Positions 28,498-37,519 of a DNA stretch of 64,000 nucleotides are shown one piece after another (within the stretch, counting starts at the first letter, position 1; the number at the start of each line of letters is the position of its first letter). This DNA comes from Bartonella tamiae Th239 (GTDB lineage: Bacteria > Pseudomonadota > Alphaproteobacteria > Rhizobiales > Rhizobiaceae): NCBI RefSeq assembly GCF_000278275.1, contig NZ_JH725147.1, forward strand, positions 226,313 through 290,312, read 5' to 3'. Position numbers and translations under genes: made by a program. The notes below the pieces were generated by a model, which saw nothing but the letters and a program-made list of their open reading frames with translations, did not search any database and was not told where the DNA came from.

Positions 28498-28947
28498 ATG
28501 TTTGAACGTATCCTTGTTACAACCGATGGTTCAGAACTTGCTGAACGAGGTATTGATGCAGCTATTGAACTTGCAAAAAAAACAGGTGGTGAACTTTTCA
28601 TTGTTACCGTCACAAGCATAATGCCTACCTATGGCAGTGTTGTTGGAACTGAATGGGCAACAAATCCCGGTGCTTTTGATGAAGTACGTGAAGAAATTGA
28701 TGATGATGCGCGAAAAATTCTTGAAAGCGCTCTTCATAAAGCGGAACAATTAGGAGTGAAAGCAAAGGGTATTCATGCCGAAAATCAATTGGCTGCTGCT
28801 GGTATTGTTGATGCATCTAATGAACATGAGGTGGATTTGATTGTGATTGCTTCGCATGGAAGGCGCGGTGTCAATCGATTAATTCTGGGTAGTCAAGCCT
28901 CAGAAGTTTTATCAATGAGCGAACGTCCCGTTTTAATCATAAAATAG
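28498..28947 (+). CDS. Universal stress protein (UspA family)
   Basis: 149-aa alpha/beta protein, MFERILVTTDGSELAERGIDAAIELAKK at the start, and the ATP-binding type C-terminal motif SHGRRGVNRLILGSQASEVL (G-2x-G-9x-G-S/T pattern). A strong GGAGGAAAGG ribosome site precedes ATG 28498; an upstream frame from 28477 is not needed. Members help survival of growth arrest and stress, often by unknown means. It is a single gene with its own terminator. Confidence 0.93.
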   Translation: MFERILVTTDGSELAERGIDAAIELAKKTGGELFIVTVTSIMPTYGSVVGTEWATNPGAFDEVREEIDDDARKILESALHKAEQLGVKAKGIHAENQLAAAGIVDASNEHEVDLIVIASHGRRGVNRLILGSQASEVLSMSERPVLIIK

Positions 28948-28986
28948 CTCTATAATTGCAAATCATGCACTATTGATGAAAATTAT

Positions 28987-29017
28987 AATCCTATAATCAA
29001 TGATTATAGGATTTTTT
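28987..29017 (+). terminator. Terminator of the usp gene
   Basis: A perfect 13-bp inverted repeat (AATCCTATAATCA and its complement, one base apart, so the true loop is larger) is followed by a T run, 40 bases after the stop codon. Confidence 0.85.
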
Positions 29018-29064
29018 AATGACGACACTTCATTCATTTGAATAATGATGATCGTATTATGATT

Positions 29065-29625
29065 TTATGCACGAGGAAAGTGGTGAGAAAATAAATCAGG
29101 AAGGGCTTTACGAAGAGTACTTACAATAAAATAAGCAAGTGCAACTTTAAGACCATCTCCCGGAATAAAAAGAAAATCTCCAAGCAGTGCTTTGCCATAA
29201 CTTATATTGAGCATATGCGCCATCCAAATGGTGCCAATGGCATGTTCAACCAATATACCACCAATAATAAGAGCGATCCATTCCTTTAAAGGTGTTAAAT
29301 GATTGCGAAAAAGAGCATAAAAAGCACCAATAACCCATGCTGAAAAAGGAAAACCAATAAGATATCCTGTTGCTGGTGAAAAAAACGAAGAAATACCTCC
29401 CCGCCCACCAGATAATAAAGGCAACCCAGCTGCAACTAAAATAAGAAACACAATACAGGCAAAAAAACCACGTTTTGCGCCTAAAATTGCCCCTGCTAAC
29501 ATAACACCTAAAGTTTGGGCGGTAATGGGAACAGGAATCAAAGGAAGAGGAATGGCAGGCACAAAACCTAAAGACGCAATAAGAGCTGCAAAAAGCGCTA
29601 CGGATACAACATCTTTAACCCTCAC
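29065..29625 (-). CDS. bioY: Biotin ECF transporter substrate-binding protein BioY
   Basis: 186-aa integral membrane S-component that binds biotin. About six hydrophobic segments; the family signature ALIASLGFVPAIPLPLIPVPITAQTLGVMLAGAILG is at the start, with GGRGGISSFFSPATGYLIGFPFSAW in the middle. The start is GTG 29625 with AGGA seven bases upstream; the overlapping ATG is out of frame. It is the last gene of bioM-bioN-bioY, 21 bases after bioN. No BioR-type operator was seen nearby. Confidence 0.93.
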   Translation of the reverse strand: MRVKDVVSVALFAALIASLGFVPAIPLPLIPVPITAQTLGVMLAGAILGAKRGFFACIVFLILVAAGLPLLSGGRGGISSFFSPATGYLIGFPFSAWVIGAFYALFRNHLTPLKEWIALIIGGILVEHAIGTIWMAHMLNISYGKALLGDFLFIPGDGLKVALAYFIVSTLRKALPDLFSHHFPRA

Positions 29626-29646
29626 ATCAAAATCCTTCTTTACTTT

Positions 29647-30243
29647 TTACTCTCTATCATAACAGCGTGCTTCAATAGCTGCTGCCACATCTTCTTGCAT
29701 TTTAAAACTTCGAATAAGAACGGGCATAATAAGAGCAATTGGCTTATTGTCCAAACCACGTGCTTTTTGTGCTTCCTGAACTTCTTTTGTCAACTCAGAA
29801 AACAATGGGATAAAACGTAACGTCATAGACAATGCGAGAGATAATTTTGCTGGATTAACCCCAAAATATCGCATAAACGAAAAGAACTTTTCTAAAAACA
29901 ACAATAATTTAGCAAATGGTGTTGTCAAAGTCACAAGGGCGGCAAGAAGAAAAAGCGCGGCTAATCGTGTAATAACAAGAAAAGCATTTTCCAAATCTGT
30001 ACTAAAATAGTGAATGATAAAAAGCGCAATAAAAATCCACCATAAAGCGCGTATTTGCGTCAATGGTTTTTTGAATGAAAAACCGGCCATGATGTAGAGA
30101 AAATAAACGATAAAAAGCATGACAGTGCTTAGCCATAAACGAGGATAGAAAAATAAAACAATACTGATCAAAAAAATCACAGCCAATTTAAAACCGATTG
30201 GCAAGCTGTGTAGGAGCGATTTTTGATAGGTTGGGTCCATCAC
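29647..30243 (-). CDS. bioN: ECF transporter transmembrane (T) protein BioN
   Basis: 198-aa EcfT/CbiQ-family membrane protein coupling the ATPase BioM to BioY. Several hydrophobic segments are followed by the cytoplasmic coupling helices with the Ala-Arg-Gly signature KARGLD and a second ARCYD-type motif near the C-terminus (EARCYDRE). GTG 30243 overlaps the bioM stop; ATG 30240 directly follows and could also serve. Tight coupling with bioM is evident. Confidence 0.9.
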   Translation of the reverse strand: MMDPTYQKSLLHSLPIGFKLAVIFLISIVLFFYPRLWLSTVMLFIVYFLYIMAGFSFKKPLTQIRALWWIFIALFIIHYFSTDLENAFLVITRLAALFLLAALVTLTTPFAKLLLFLEKFFSFMRYFGVNPAKLSLALSMTLRFIPLFSELTKEVQEAQKARGLDNKPIALIMPVLIRSFKMQEDVAAAIEARCYDRE

Positions 30244-30914
30244 GCCATCATATCCAAATAATAAGGAATTGCTTTATCTGGAACATCATCACAAACAATT
30301 TTTCCTTCATCAAAGACAAGAATGCGATCAAAATCAGTTAACATTTCAAGATCATGAGACACAACAATAATTTGTTGTGACAGAGATAAAATCGTTTGCG
30401 TTATTTTGCGCTTATTACGCAAATCTAATTGTGTTGTGGGTTCATCAAAAACAATAATTTCAGGCTCCATTGTTAGCACACCACAAAGACTTAAAAGTTG
30501 TTTTTGACCACCGCTTAAAGTTTGAACGGGTTGCAAGCGAATATGCGAAAGATTATACTGCTCAAGAACGCTATCGATCCGTTTTATAATTTCGTCCTTA
30601 TGCAGTCCAATATTTTTCATGCCAAATGCAAGGTCTTCTTCCACAACAGGCATGATAAGCTGATTATCAGGGTTTTGAAAAATAAAACCAACTTTACGAC
30701 GAATATCTTTACCGTTTTTTTTGCTGTCCAAATTATCAATATAAACTGTTCCAGAATTTGGAATTTTTAAACCATTTAACAGCCGTGCAAACGTGCTTTT
30801 TCCAGAGCCATTCGCCCCTATCACCGCAATACGCTTTTCTTTAAGTCTCAGTGTGAGATCTTTTAAAATTGTATATCCGTTTGCGACCACTGTGACATTT
30901 TTTAGCTTAATCAT
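30240..30914 (-). CDS. bioM: ECF transporter ATPase BioM
   Basis: ATPase of the biotin uptake system. From ATG 30914 (224 aa): Walker [10 protein letters not shown] at 33-41, Q-loop Gln80, LSGGQ at 133-137, Walker B IIVFDE at 153-158, and the switch His in VVSHD. The frame is open to 31037, and ATG 30929 is another possible start; MIKLKNVTV fits the family best. It lies 85 bases after plsC on the same strand and may share its transcript. Together with bioN and bioY it imports biotin, which suggests at least partial reliance on external biotin; biotin synthesis genes are not in the window. Confidence 0.9.
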   Translation of the reverse strand: MIKLKNVTVVANGYTILKDLTLRLKEKRIAVIGANGSGKSTFARLLNGLKIPNSGTVYIDNLDSKKNGKDIRRKVGFIFQNPDNQLIMPVVEEDLAFGMKNIGLHKDEIIKRIDSVLEQYNLSHIRLQPVQTLSGGQKQLLSLCGVLTMEPEIIVFDEPTTQLDLRNKRKITQTILSLSQQIIVVSHDLEMLTDFDRILVFDEGKIVCDDVPDKAIPYYLDMMA

Positions 30915-30999
30915 AAATCTTTCAGACATCTTAAAAATGAAACGGGTGAATAAAAACAAAGCATGAGTTTCAACCTTAAAAGATAATGATTGGAATATA

Positions 31000-31809
31000 T
31001 CATGATTTACGCGTTTTTCCTGCCCATTCAACACCAAGCTCTTTTAATCTTTTGACAGCATCAGGTGGCATTGGTGGTGGATTGTCAGAACATGCTGCTT
31101 TTACAAGCAATTCATCACAAGCTTTTTCAGTATTTTCTATCAATCGAGATAAAAATTCTCGTTTTTTTAAACCAGCTTCTATTGGCGGTAATATACGCAC
31201 TAAAATTTTGCCGCGATAGCGGCGGAAATTACCGCGTGGCCAATAAAGACCAGCATTATGCGCAATCGGAACAACGGGCACATTAAGCTCATTGTAAATC
31301 GCTAAAATTCCGGGTTTATAATCAGGCTCAGCACCAGGTTGACGACGAGTGCCTTCTGGGAAAATAAGAACTTGTCTTTGCTGTTTTATCTTTTCTTTCG
31401 CACCCTTTAAAACTGTTTTCATCGCCTTTAAAGGAGATCCACGATCAATTGGAATAATTTGTGTTTTTGTCATATACCAGCCAAAAAGTGGTATCCATGT
31501 CAATTCACGCTTCATAATTAAAGATGGATCATCCAGAAAAGGAACAAGACCGAAAGTTTCCCAAGCAGATTGATGCTTGGGCGCAATAATATACGCCCCT
31601 TGAGGTAAATTGTCTAAGCCTTGTATGTCAAAATCCGTACCAGCAATATATTTTTGAAGAAACAGCGTCACACGTGCCCAAGTCTTTGGTACAATCCATG
31701 CTTTTTTACGGGGCATTAAAAAATAAACAGGCGCATAGACAATCATCTGTATCAATGTCGTCATATAAAATGCGATGGTAAATAAAATAGAACGAAGTGC
31801 AAGCACCAT
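31000..31809 (-). CDS. plsC: 1-acyl-sn-glycerol-3-phosphate acyltransferase
   Basis: Membrane-bound acyltransferase that makes phosphatidic acid. From ATG 31809 (269 aa) there are hydrophobic segments at about 8-32. The catalytic block reads KHQSAWETF with His79 and Glu84 in place of the textbook H(X4)D Asp, a variation I believe occurs in other Rhizobiales homologues. The glycerophosphate-binding [10 protein letters not shown] (EGTR at 152-155) and [13 protein letters not shown] follow. The frame extends to 31824 but ATG 31809 has GGTGAG upstream. bioM follows closely. Confidence 0.9.
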   Translation of the reverse strand: MVLALRSILFTIAFYMTTLIQMIVYAPVYFLMPRKKAWIVPKTWARVTLFLQKYIAGTDFDIQGLDNLPQGAYIIAPKHQSAWETFGLVPFLDDPSLIMKRELTWIPLFGWYMTKTQIIPIDRGSPLKAMKTVLKGAKEKIKQQRQVLIFPEGTRRQPGAEPDYKPGILAIYNELNVPVVPIAHNAGLYWPRGNFRRYRGKILVRILPPIEAGLKKREFLSRLIENTEKACDELLVKAACSDNPPPMPPDAVKRLKELGVEWAGKTRKS

Positions 31810-31880
31810 ATTGTTTCTCACCAAATAAATTCAAATGATTTTCTTTATAAAATAAATTTGAATAAGAAAACACTTTAATC

Positions 31881-31902
31881 AAAAAACGGCCCGAAGGCCG
31901 TC
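31881..31902 (-). terminator. Terminator of the GMC dehydrogenase operon
   Basis: Minus strand: ACGGCC and GGCCGT stem closed by a TTCG tetraloop, then a run of T. It lies about 30 bases past the cytochrome c gene stop. Confidence 0.88.
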
Positions 31903-31930
31903 TTAAAATTTTCATCAAAAAAAGTGAAAT

Positions 31931-33235
31931 TCAGTCCGCTGATTTTGCCCTGATTGTTGCCACATCCTTTGCCGTGACACTTGAAGCATCATTGCTCCAG
32001 CTTGAACGTAAAAAAGTTGCAAGTTCAGCTACATCTTCGTCGCTTAAACGCCAATCAAATGGCGGCATAGCCAAATCAGAAGGGCGCTTCACTGTTGAAG
32101 GCATACGTGCACCATTTAAAATAACATCTATAAGCCCTGAGGGATCTTTGGCATTAATCAACGCTGCGCCATCAAGTTCTGGAAATACACCTGCTGCGCC
32201 TTTTCCATTGACAAAATGGCAAGCATTACAATTATCGATATAAAGACGCGCCCCAATGGCCATATCGGGATCAGCCTTTGTTAACATATCAGTTGTTATT
32301 TGCGCATTTTTTACAGGTTTTTCAGCTTGGCCTTGCAAAGTAATATGCTTTAAATAAGCGACAATTGAATCCATGTCACGTTCGCTCGCAAATTGCATAG
32401 AACGGCTTACAACAAGCTGCATTGGACCAACCACAGCACTATGTGCATTGCGTCCTGTTTGCAAATAGGCTTTTATTTCTGCATCATCCCACCGAGCAAG
32501 GGAGGAATTTGCATGACGCAAATTGGGTGCATACCAACCATCGATTGTTTCCCCAGTTAGAAATTTATCGCCCGTATCATCAAGTGCAGATTGATTATAA
32601 AGCACTGTGCGTGGCGTATGACAGGCGCCACAATGGCCAAGACTTTCAACCAAATAAGCACCACGATCGAGTTTTTCATCATCAAAACGCGGCTGATAAC
32701 CAGCCTCATTGGAAAGGGCATACCAATTCCATAAACGAATACCCCAACGCTGATTAAAAGGAAAAGATAAATTCGTTTTATGCACTTTTTGCGAGACTGG
32801 CTTAACCTCATTCATAAAATAATCATAAAGTGCGACAATATCAGGCTCACTGATTTTGCGATAATTTTCATAGGGCATTGCAGGATAAAGCAATTGACCA
32901 TCTTTCCCAATTCCATCGCGCAAAGCAGAGCGAAACTGATCGAGTGTCATATTTTTAATGCCATTTTCATCAGGCGTTATATTGGCGGAATAAATCACAC
33001 CAAAAGGACTTGCTACTTGATATCCACCACCAAATGGCTCATCGTCATTGCTGGTATGACAAGAAGTACAATCTGCCATTTTTGCTAAATATTCGCCACG
33101 TCCCTTTTCAGGCTTAAAATCAGGCGCAAGTGCTTGTGTCGGTCCGCTGCGTTGTATAGGCACAAACATGATTGCCAAAATGCAAAGAACTACCAAAATA
33201 ACCAGTCCAAGAATGATTTTGAGAAAACGTTTCAT
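31931..33235 (-). CDS. Triheme cytochrome c subunit of a membrane alcohol/sugar dehydrogenase
   Basis: 434 aa. An uncleaved or cleaved N-terminal hydrophobic segment (about 5-26) precedes three c-type heme sites: CTSCH at 56-60, CGACH at about 202-206 and CNACH at about 334-338. This is the standard cytochrome subunit of the gluconate 2-dehydrogenase/alcohol dehydrogenase type, which passes electrons to ubiquinone in the membrane. It is the last gene of the three-gene unit subunit 3-GMC-cytochrome, 12 bases after the GMC gene, and is followed by a terminator. Confidence 0.92.
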   Translation of the reverse strand: MKRFLKIILGLVILVVLCILAIMFVPIQRSGPTQALAPDFKPEKGRGEYLAKMADCTSCHTSNDDEPFGGGYQVASPFGVIYSANITPDENGIKNMTLDQFRSALRDGIGKDGQLLYPAMPYENYRKISEPDIVALYDYFMNEVKPVSQKVHKTNLSFPFNQRWGIRLWNWYALSNEAGYQPRFDDEKLDRGAYLVESLGHCGACHTPRTVLYNQSALDDTGDKFLTGETIDGWYAPNLRHANSSLARWDDAEIKAYLQTGRNAHSAVVGPMQLVVSRSMQFASERDMDSIVAYLKHITLQGQAEKPVKNAQITTDMLTKADPDMAIGARLYIDNCNACHFVNGKGAAGVFPELDGAALINAKDPSGLIDVILNGARMPSTVKRPSDLAMPPFDWRLSDEDVAELATFLRSSWSNDASSVTAKDVATIRAKSAD

Positions 33236-33247
33236 GATGGTTCTCTC

Positions 33248-35017
33248 CTATACCAATGAACGCGGATTCTTAAGATAATCGGATTTGATCTTATCAACCA
33301 TCCAATATGTCAATGCGCCAATTGTACCCGTAGGATTATGCTGAATATTTTGCGGAAATGCGTTGGCGCCGGGAATAAATAAGTTATGATAATCCCAATG
33401 TTGCAAATATCGATTTAATGCTGATTTTTTACGATCTTGCCCCATAATTGCACCGCCCACTGTATGAGTCGATTGATAAACGCGGACATCATATTGTTCG
33501 TCATCTTTCATCGCAGCTTGGTGTTGATAGTGATCACAGCCAATCGTATCAGCAATTTTATCAATCTTTTTTGTAATATATTGAGAAAGACGAATTTCAT
33601 TTTCATGCCAGTTAAAGGTCATGCGCATTAAAGGTCGTCCATATTTGTCTTTATAGATCGGATCAAGATCAAGATAAGCATCACGATAAGACATTACCGA
33701 TCCATGTTGTGTGATCGCCATGGAATGGCCATACCACTCGCCAATGGCCTTTTTCCAACCACCACCCCAATTGGGTGTTCCATCTGGCAAAGGCATGGAA
33801 TGGATCGGCTGGCCATTTGTCTGATTGGTTGAAACACGGCTACCACCGATAAATCCTTCTTTGGCAAAATCAATTTGGTTAAATCCGTAATCATCAATAA
33901 AAGAACCATTACAACCCGTTCCAACAAAAGGATTAAACGTTTTGTCTTTATAATAAAGCGTGCCACCGCCAATCATCGTTTGATAGGCATAATTACGTCC
34001 AATCACCCCTTCACCGCTGTAAGGATCATAAGGTTGTCCAAGTTCAGACAAAAGCAATAAATGCACATTGTTGATCATAAAACCACCCAAGATAACAAGA
34101 TCGGCAGGTTGGAATATTTCTTCATTAGCCTCATTAATATAAGTCACTCCCGTGACAGTCTTACCATCTGATGATTTTTCAATCCGTAAAACTTCTGACT
34201 TTACCCGATATTCAAAATTTTTATATTGTTTCAAAGCCGCTAAAATACTTACCTGTGGCGACCCTTTAGAATAATTGAGACAGCCATATCGCTCACAAAA
34301 GCCACAATAATTGCATGGTCCCATCTGCATACCGTAAGGATTTGTATAGGCCTCAGACGCAATGGCAGAAGGACATGGAAAGGGATGAAGGCCCATTTTT
34401 TTTACAGCGTCATTAAAGATACGTCCATTATAGGTCATTGGCAATGCAGGCATCGGATAGGGATTGGAGCGTGGTCCTTCAAATGGATCACCACCTTCTT
34501 GAATCACACCACGCAAATTTCCAGCTGTCCCTGAAGTGCCTGCAACTTTTTCAAACATATCAAAATGGGGCTCCAACTCATCATAGCTTACACCCCAATC
34601 TTCAACTGTCATATTTTCAGGAATAATATCGCCAAAAGTTTCTTCAATATAAGAACGCGTCCGCAATTCTTCAGGTTGAGCACGATAAGTCATACCATTC
34701 CAATGAATACCCGCACCCCCAACACCTATACCAGGCAAAAAGGAACCTAGCTGACGATAAGGCAGTGCCTTTTCCTGTAGGCTGCGACGAATTGTTAATG
34801 TATGATCATGCGGGCGCACAGCCGTACCAAGACGCACACCATAGCGTAGCTCATCGGCAGGTTTTGGATAGGCAAAATCAGGAACGGTATCACGATCTTT
34901 ACCCCGTTCAAGTGCTAAAATGTCCAAGCCTTCCTTAGCGAGTTCTATTCCAACAATAGCACCTGTCCAACCAAGCCCAATAATGACAACATCTTTTTTC
35001 TTCACGGTTACAGTCAT
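33248..35017 (-). CDS. GMC-family FAD dehydrogenase, large subunit (gluconate 2-dehydrogenase-like)
   Basis: 589-aa flavoprotein that oxidizes a sugar, sugar acid or polyol in the periplasm. The FAD-binding motif VVIIGLGWTGAIVGIELA is at 10-27. GVGGAGIHWNG is the flavin-contact stretch. A Cys cluster CNYCGFCERYGC (about 234-245) matches the iron-sulfur site known in this FAD dehydrogenase group. Catalytic His candidates are in STHTVGG (about 516) and NIQHNPTG (about 552). Substrate cannot be told: gluconate, 2-ketogluconate, fructose and sorbitol enzymes all look alike here. It sits between subunit 3 and the cytochrome, both within 12 bases. Confidence 0.9.
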   Translation of the reverse strand: MTVTVKKKDVVIIGLGWTGAIVGIELAKEGLDILALERGKDRDTVPDFAYPKPADELRYGVRLGTAVRPHDHTLTIRRSLQEKALPYRQLGSFLPGIGVGGAGIHWNGMTYRAQPEELRTRSYIEETFGDIIPENMTVEDWGVSYDELEPHFDMFEKVAGTSGTAGNLRGVIQEGGDPFEGPRSNPYPMPALPMTYNGRIFNDAVKKMGLHPFPCPSAIASEAYTNPYGMQMGPCNYCGFCERYGCLNYSKGSPQVSILAALKQYKNFEYRVKSEVLRIEKSSDGKTVTGVTYINEANEEIFQPADLVILGGFMINNVHLLLLSELGQPYDPYSGEGVIGRNYAYQTMIGGGTLYYKDKTFNPFVGTGCNGSFIDDYGFNQIDFAKEGFIGGSRVSTNQTNGQPIHSMPLPDGTPNWGGGWKKAIGEWYGHSMAITQHGSVMSYRDAYLDLDPIYKDKYGRPLMRMTFNWHENEIRLSQYITKKIDKIADTIGCDHYQHQAAMKDDEQYDVRVYQSTHTVGGAIMGQDRKKSALNRYLQHWDYHNLFIPGANAFPQNIQHNPTGTIGALTYWMVDKIKSDYLKNPRSLV

Positions 35018-35020
35018 AAT

Positions 35021-35737
35021 TTAAGCCCTTTCACCAGTAAGAGAAACAGGTCCTAAGCGATAAGGCACATTATCTTTTTCAACCCATTCAAGAAAACTTC
35101 CTCGCGCACCGGGAAAACCAATATAAACCCATGCCGCCATATCATGATTGCCGCCATAAATTGGATCTGCCAAATAACCTTCTTTAGTATTTTGAAGAAG
35201 AAAAGCGAAAAAATCACCTGATCGCAATTCTTTAATCGGCACATCATCCTTTTCAACACGCATTAAAACGTCATCTTGTTTATCAGGTGATAAATCGGCA
35301 AAAATCGCACCATAATTATTCACACACCAATCATTGATAACAGGTATGGCAATGCGATAAGCTTGTGCTGGTGACGGTGCTGCCTGATAGCCTGTATAGC
35401 GTGGCGCATTACGGTCAAAAGGGGCTTCCATATACCAATGTTCACCCTGTCCCCAATGTGTTACCATCTGTTTATCAATAAAAACAGGAACACGCGCTTC
35501 AAGTGCGCCAGGGCCTTTACCCTCAGAAGGAATAAGACGAGCTGTTGCGGCAAGAATAAAAGCCCATTCTTGAGCATTGAAATAAGAGCGTTGATAGGTT
35601 TTTAAATCAACTGGTCCCGACGGCTGTGCCATGACATGTCGAGCTGATAAAGCAATGGCTGCACATGTCGCTGCACCCACAAGAAGACCACGCCGCGTAA
35701 TGGAAAAATTTCTATTTATTGCCGTTTTTTGTGTCAT
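35021..35737 (-). CDS. Dehydrogenase small subunit (gluconate 2-dehydrogenase subunit 3 family), Tat-exported
   Basis: ATG 35737 has a strong GGAGGA four bases upstream; the frame runs on to 35776 but that part is not needed (238 aa). A twin-arginine signal peptide, ITRRGLLVGAATCAAIALSARHVMA, ends near residue 37 and would carry the folded small/large subunit complex across the membrane, as the GMC subunit has no signal of its own. The domain keeps LKTYQRSYFNAQEWAFILAATARLIP. It is the first gene of the operon; promoter expected at 35738-35901. Confidence 0.9.
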   Translation of the reverse strand: MTQKTAINRNFSITRRGLLVGAATCAAIALSARHVMAQPSGPVDLKTYQRSYFNAQEWAFILAATARLIPSEGKGPGALEARVPVFIDKQMVTHWGQGEHWYMEAPFDRNAPRYTGYQAAPSPAQAYRIAIPVINDWCVNNYGAIFADLSPDKQDDVLMRVEKDDVPIKELRSGDFFAFLLQNTKEGYLADPIYGGNHDMAAWVYIGFPGARGSFLEWVEKDNVPYRLGPVSLTGERA

Positions 35738-35901
35738 ACTATCCTCCACGAACACGTGTGGGTTTAAGTGTGACACAAAATAAAACCAAGGATAATTGAT
35801 AAAATGACAAAAAACGTTAAAGTGATAAAGCTTCCGATATTTGTCATATTTTGAAAGCTTTTTATTAGAATGTAAAGCATGATCAAGGAAAGTTCAAAAC
35901 C

Positions 35902-36354
35902 ATGCTGATAAATCTGCTCAAGCACTATAGAAAAACAGTGTGTTGTTTCATTCTTATTAGCGTTTTGCTTATCAGACCTATTTTATCACTGGCACAAATG
36001 ACCAGCGATGGACCATCAGGGCGTTATTGTGGTTTTGTCTTTCATGCAGGTACCAATGTCAGTGTTGAATTAACACTTCAACATAATGAAAAAGGACGTC
36101 TTATTGGCCATATGATTTATCGCGATGATGAAACAAACACGCAAGGCACTGTAGAAGAGTGGATAAACCAAGACACTACATATAGAATGAACAGCACACA
36201 ACACATGCTACATTGGCAAGATAAATATGGTTCTGGTCTTGCTTTATTGACTTTCGATCAGAATTTTAATCAATTTCAAGGCCTTTGGGGCGCAAATCTT
36301 CAAAAACCACATTATCCATGGACAGGAAAACGTTGCAATGACTATACAAGTTGA
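35902..36354 (+). CDS. Conserved-looking secreted protein of unknown function
   Basis: 150 aa. A signal peptide or N-terminal anchor covers about 10-32 (VCCFILISVLLIRPILSLAQ). The mature part is about 118 residues with two Cys (GRYCGFVFH and the C-terminal KRCNDY) that could form a disulfide, and beta-strand-like alternation. I recognise no family. AGGAAAG lies about nine bases before the ATG. Its end overlaps the thiD start by 17 bases, so it is co-transcribed with thiD, but no functional link is evident. It is divergent from the dehydrogenase operon. Confidence 0.7.
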   Translation: MLINLLKHYRKTVCCFILISVLLIRPILSLAQMTSDGPSGRYCGFVFHAGTNVSVELTLQHNEKGRLIGHMIYRDDETNTQGTVEEWINQDTTYRMNSTQHMLHWQDKYGSGLALLTFDQNFNQFQGLWGANLQKPHYPWTGKRCNDYTS

Positions 36355-37219
36355 ATCATTGACAAAAACAGACATACGCAAAAATGACAATGATCAAACC
36401 AGAACCGTCATTCCTAATATTTTAACAATTGCAGGGACGGATCCCTCTGGTGGTGCAGGTATGCAAGCCGATATTAAAACTTTTTCTGCAATGAAAACCT
36501 ATGCTATGAGTGTGGTAACAGCAGTCGTTGCACAAAATACAACGGGTGTGCGTGCATTTGAGGCGTTAGATGCCTCTTTTGTAAGTGATCAAATTGATGC
36601 CGTCTTTGAAGATGTTGCCGTGGATGCTGTAAAAATTGGCATGATTGCTAATATTAAAATTGCCCAAAAAATTGCCGAACGCCTTATATACCATCAAGCA
36701 AAAAATATTGTTCTTGATCCAGTTATGGTCGCTAAAAGTGGTGATCTTCTCCTTGAAGAGGATGCCATAGTATTCATTCGTGAAATTTTAGTTCCTATGG
36801 CCGCTATTATCACACCTAATCTTCCAGAAGCTTCTGTTTTGCTGAATATAAAACCGCAATGGTCATTTGATGAAATGCGCCAGCAAGTGCCCAAATTGCT
36901 CGAACTTCAATGTCGTTCTGTTCTTTTAAAAGGTGGACATCTTAAAACAAGAACCAGTCCTGATATTTTTGGTGACAAACATGGTCTGATTGAATTAGAA
37001 GCCGAGCGTGTTATCACTCAAAATGATCACGGAACAGGGTGTACCTTATCTGCAGCTATTGCAGCACTTTTACCAACAACGCCATTAGTCGATAGTGTAC
37101 GTCTTGCTAAAAATTATATAACGGATGCTCTTAAAGCTTCTCATGAGTTACATGTTGGACATGGGCATGGTCCCGTTCATCATTTTTATCACTTATGGAA
37201 AAATGGCCAAATTTTTTGA
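36338..37219 (+). CDS. thiD: Hydroxymethylpyrimidine/phosphomethylpyrimidine kinase
   Basis: Phosphorylates HMP and HMP-P for thiamine synthesis or salvage. The domain begins at about residue 26: PNILTIAGTDPSGGAGMQADIKTF, then VKIGMIAN, VLDPVMVAKSGD and the anion-hole/catalytic motif NDHGTGCTLSAAIAA with its Cys. The N-terminal 25 residues (MTIQVESLTKTDIRKNDNDQ) are polar and extra relative to E. coli ThiD; they overlap the upstream gene. A few other start codons cannot be excluded. No TPP riboswitch was seen. Confidence 0.93.
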   Translation: MTIQVESLTKTDIRKNDNDQTRTVIPNILTIAGTDPSGGAGMQADIKTFSAMKTYAMSVVTAVVAQNTTGVRAFEALDASFVSDQIDAVFEDVAVDAVKIGMIANIKIAQKIAERLIYHQAKNIVLDPVMVAKSGDLLLEEDAIVFIREILVPMAAIITPNLPEASVLLNIKPQWSFDEMRQQVPKLLELQCRSVLLKGGHLKTRTSPDIFGDKHGLIELEAERVITQNDHGTGCTLSAAIAALLPTTPLVDSVRLAKNYITDALKASHELHVGHGHGPVHHFYHLWKNGQIF

Positions 37220-37519
37220 TACGCTTGGAATTAAAAAGCATTTGCTGTGATTTAAACCCAATAAATTTTATCAAAGCTCAAGAAAAAATTGATGAGAGAA
37301 AAAGAAAAGAGGCAGCAAAATATCACTATTTTTAAGGATTATCGCCAAATTTAGTCGTCAGAATTTTCCATATTCAAAAGACATAAAAATAGCTTCAATC
37401 TGCATGTCAAAAAATTCAATCGAATGATTGATCCACTTATCGCTTTCTTTCTTGCTTATTTTTACTGTTTATTCCATTTTAACAAAATCAGGAGGGCTAT
37501 AGCTTAAAAAATCGATCTT
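37220..37519. other. AT-rich intergenic stretch between thiD and glxA-like genes
   Basis: 300 bases between convergent genes. An 8-bp inverted repeat GCTTAAAA/TTTTAAGC at 37502-37525, spanning the glxA-like stop codon, may act as a weak terminator. Nothing else is supported. Confidence 0.45.
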
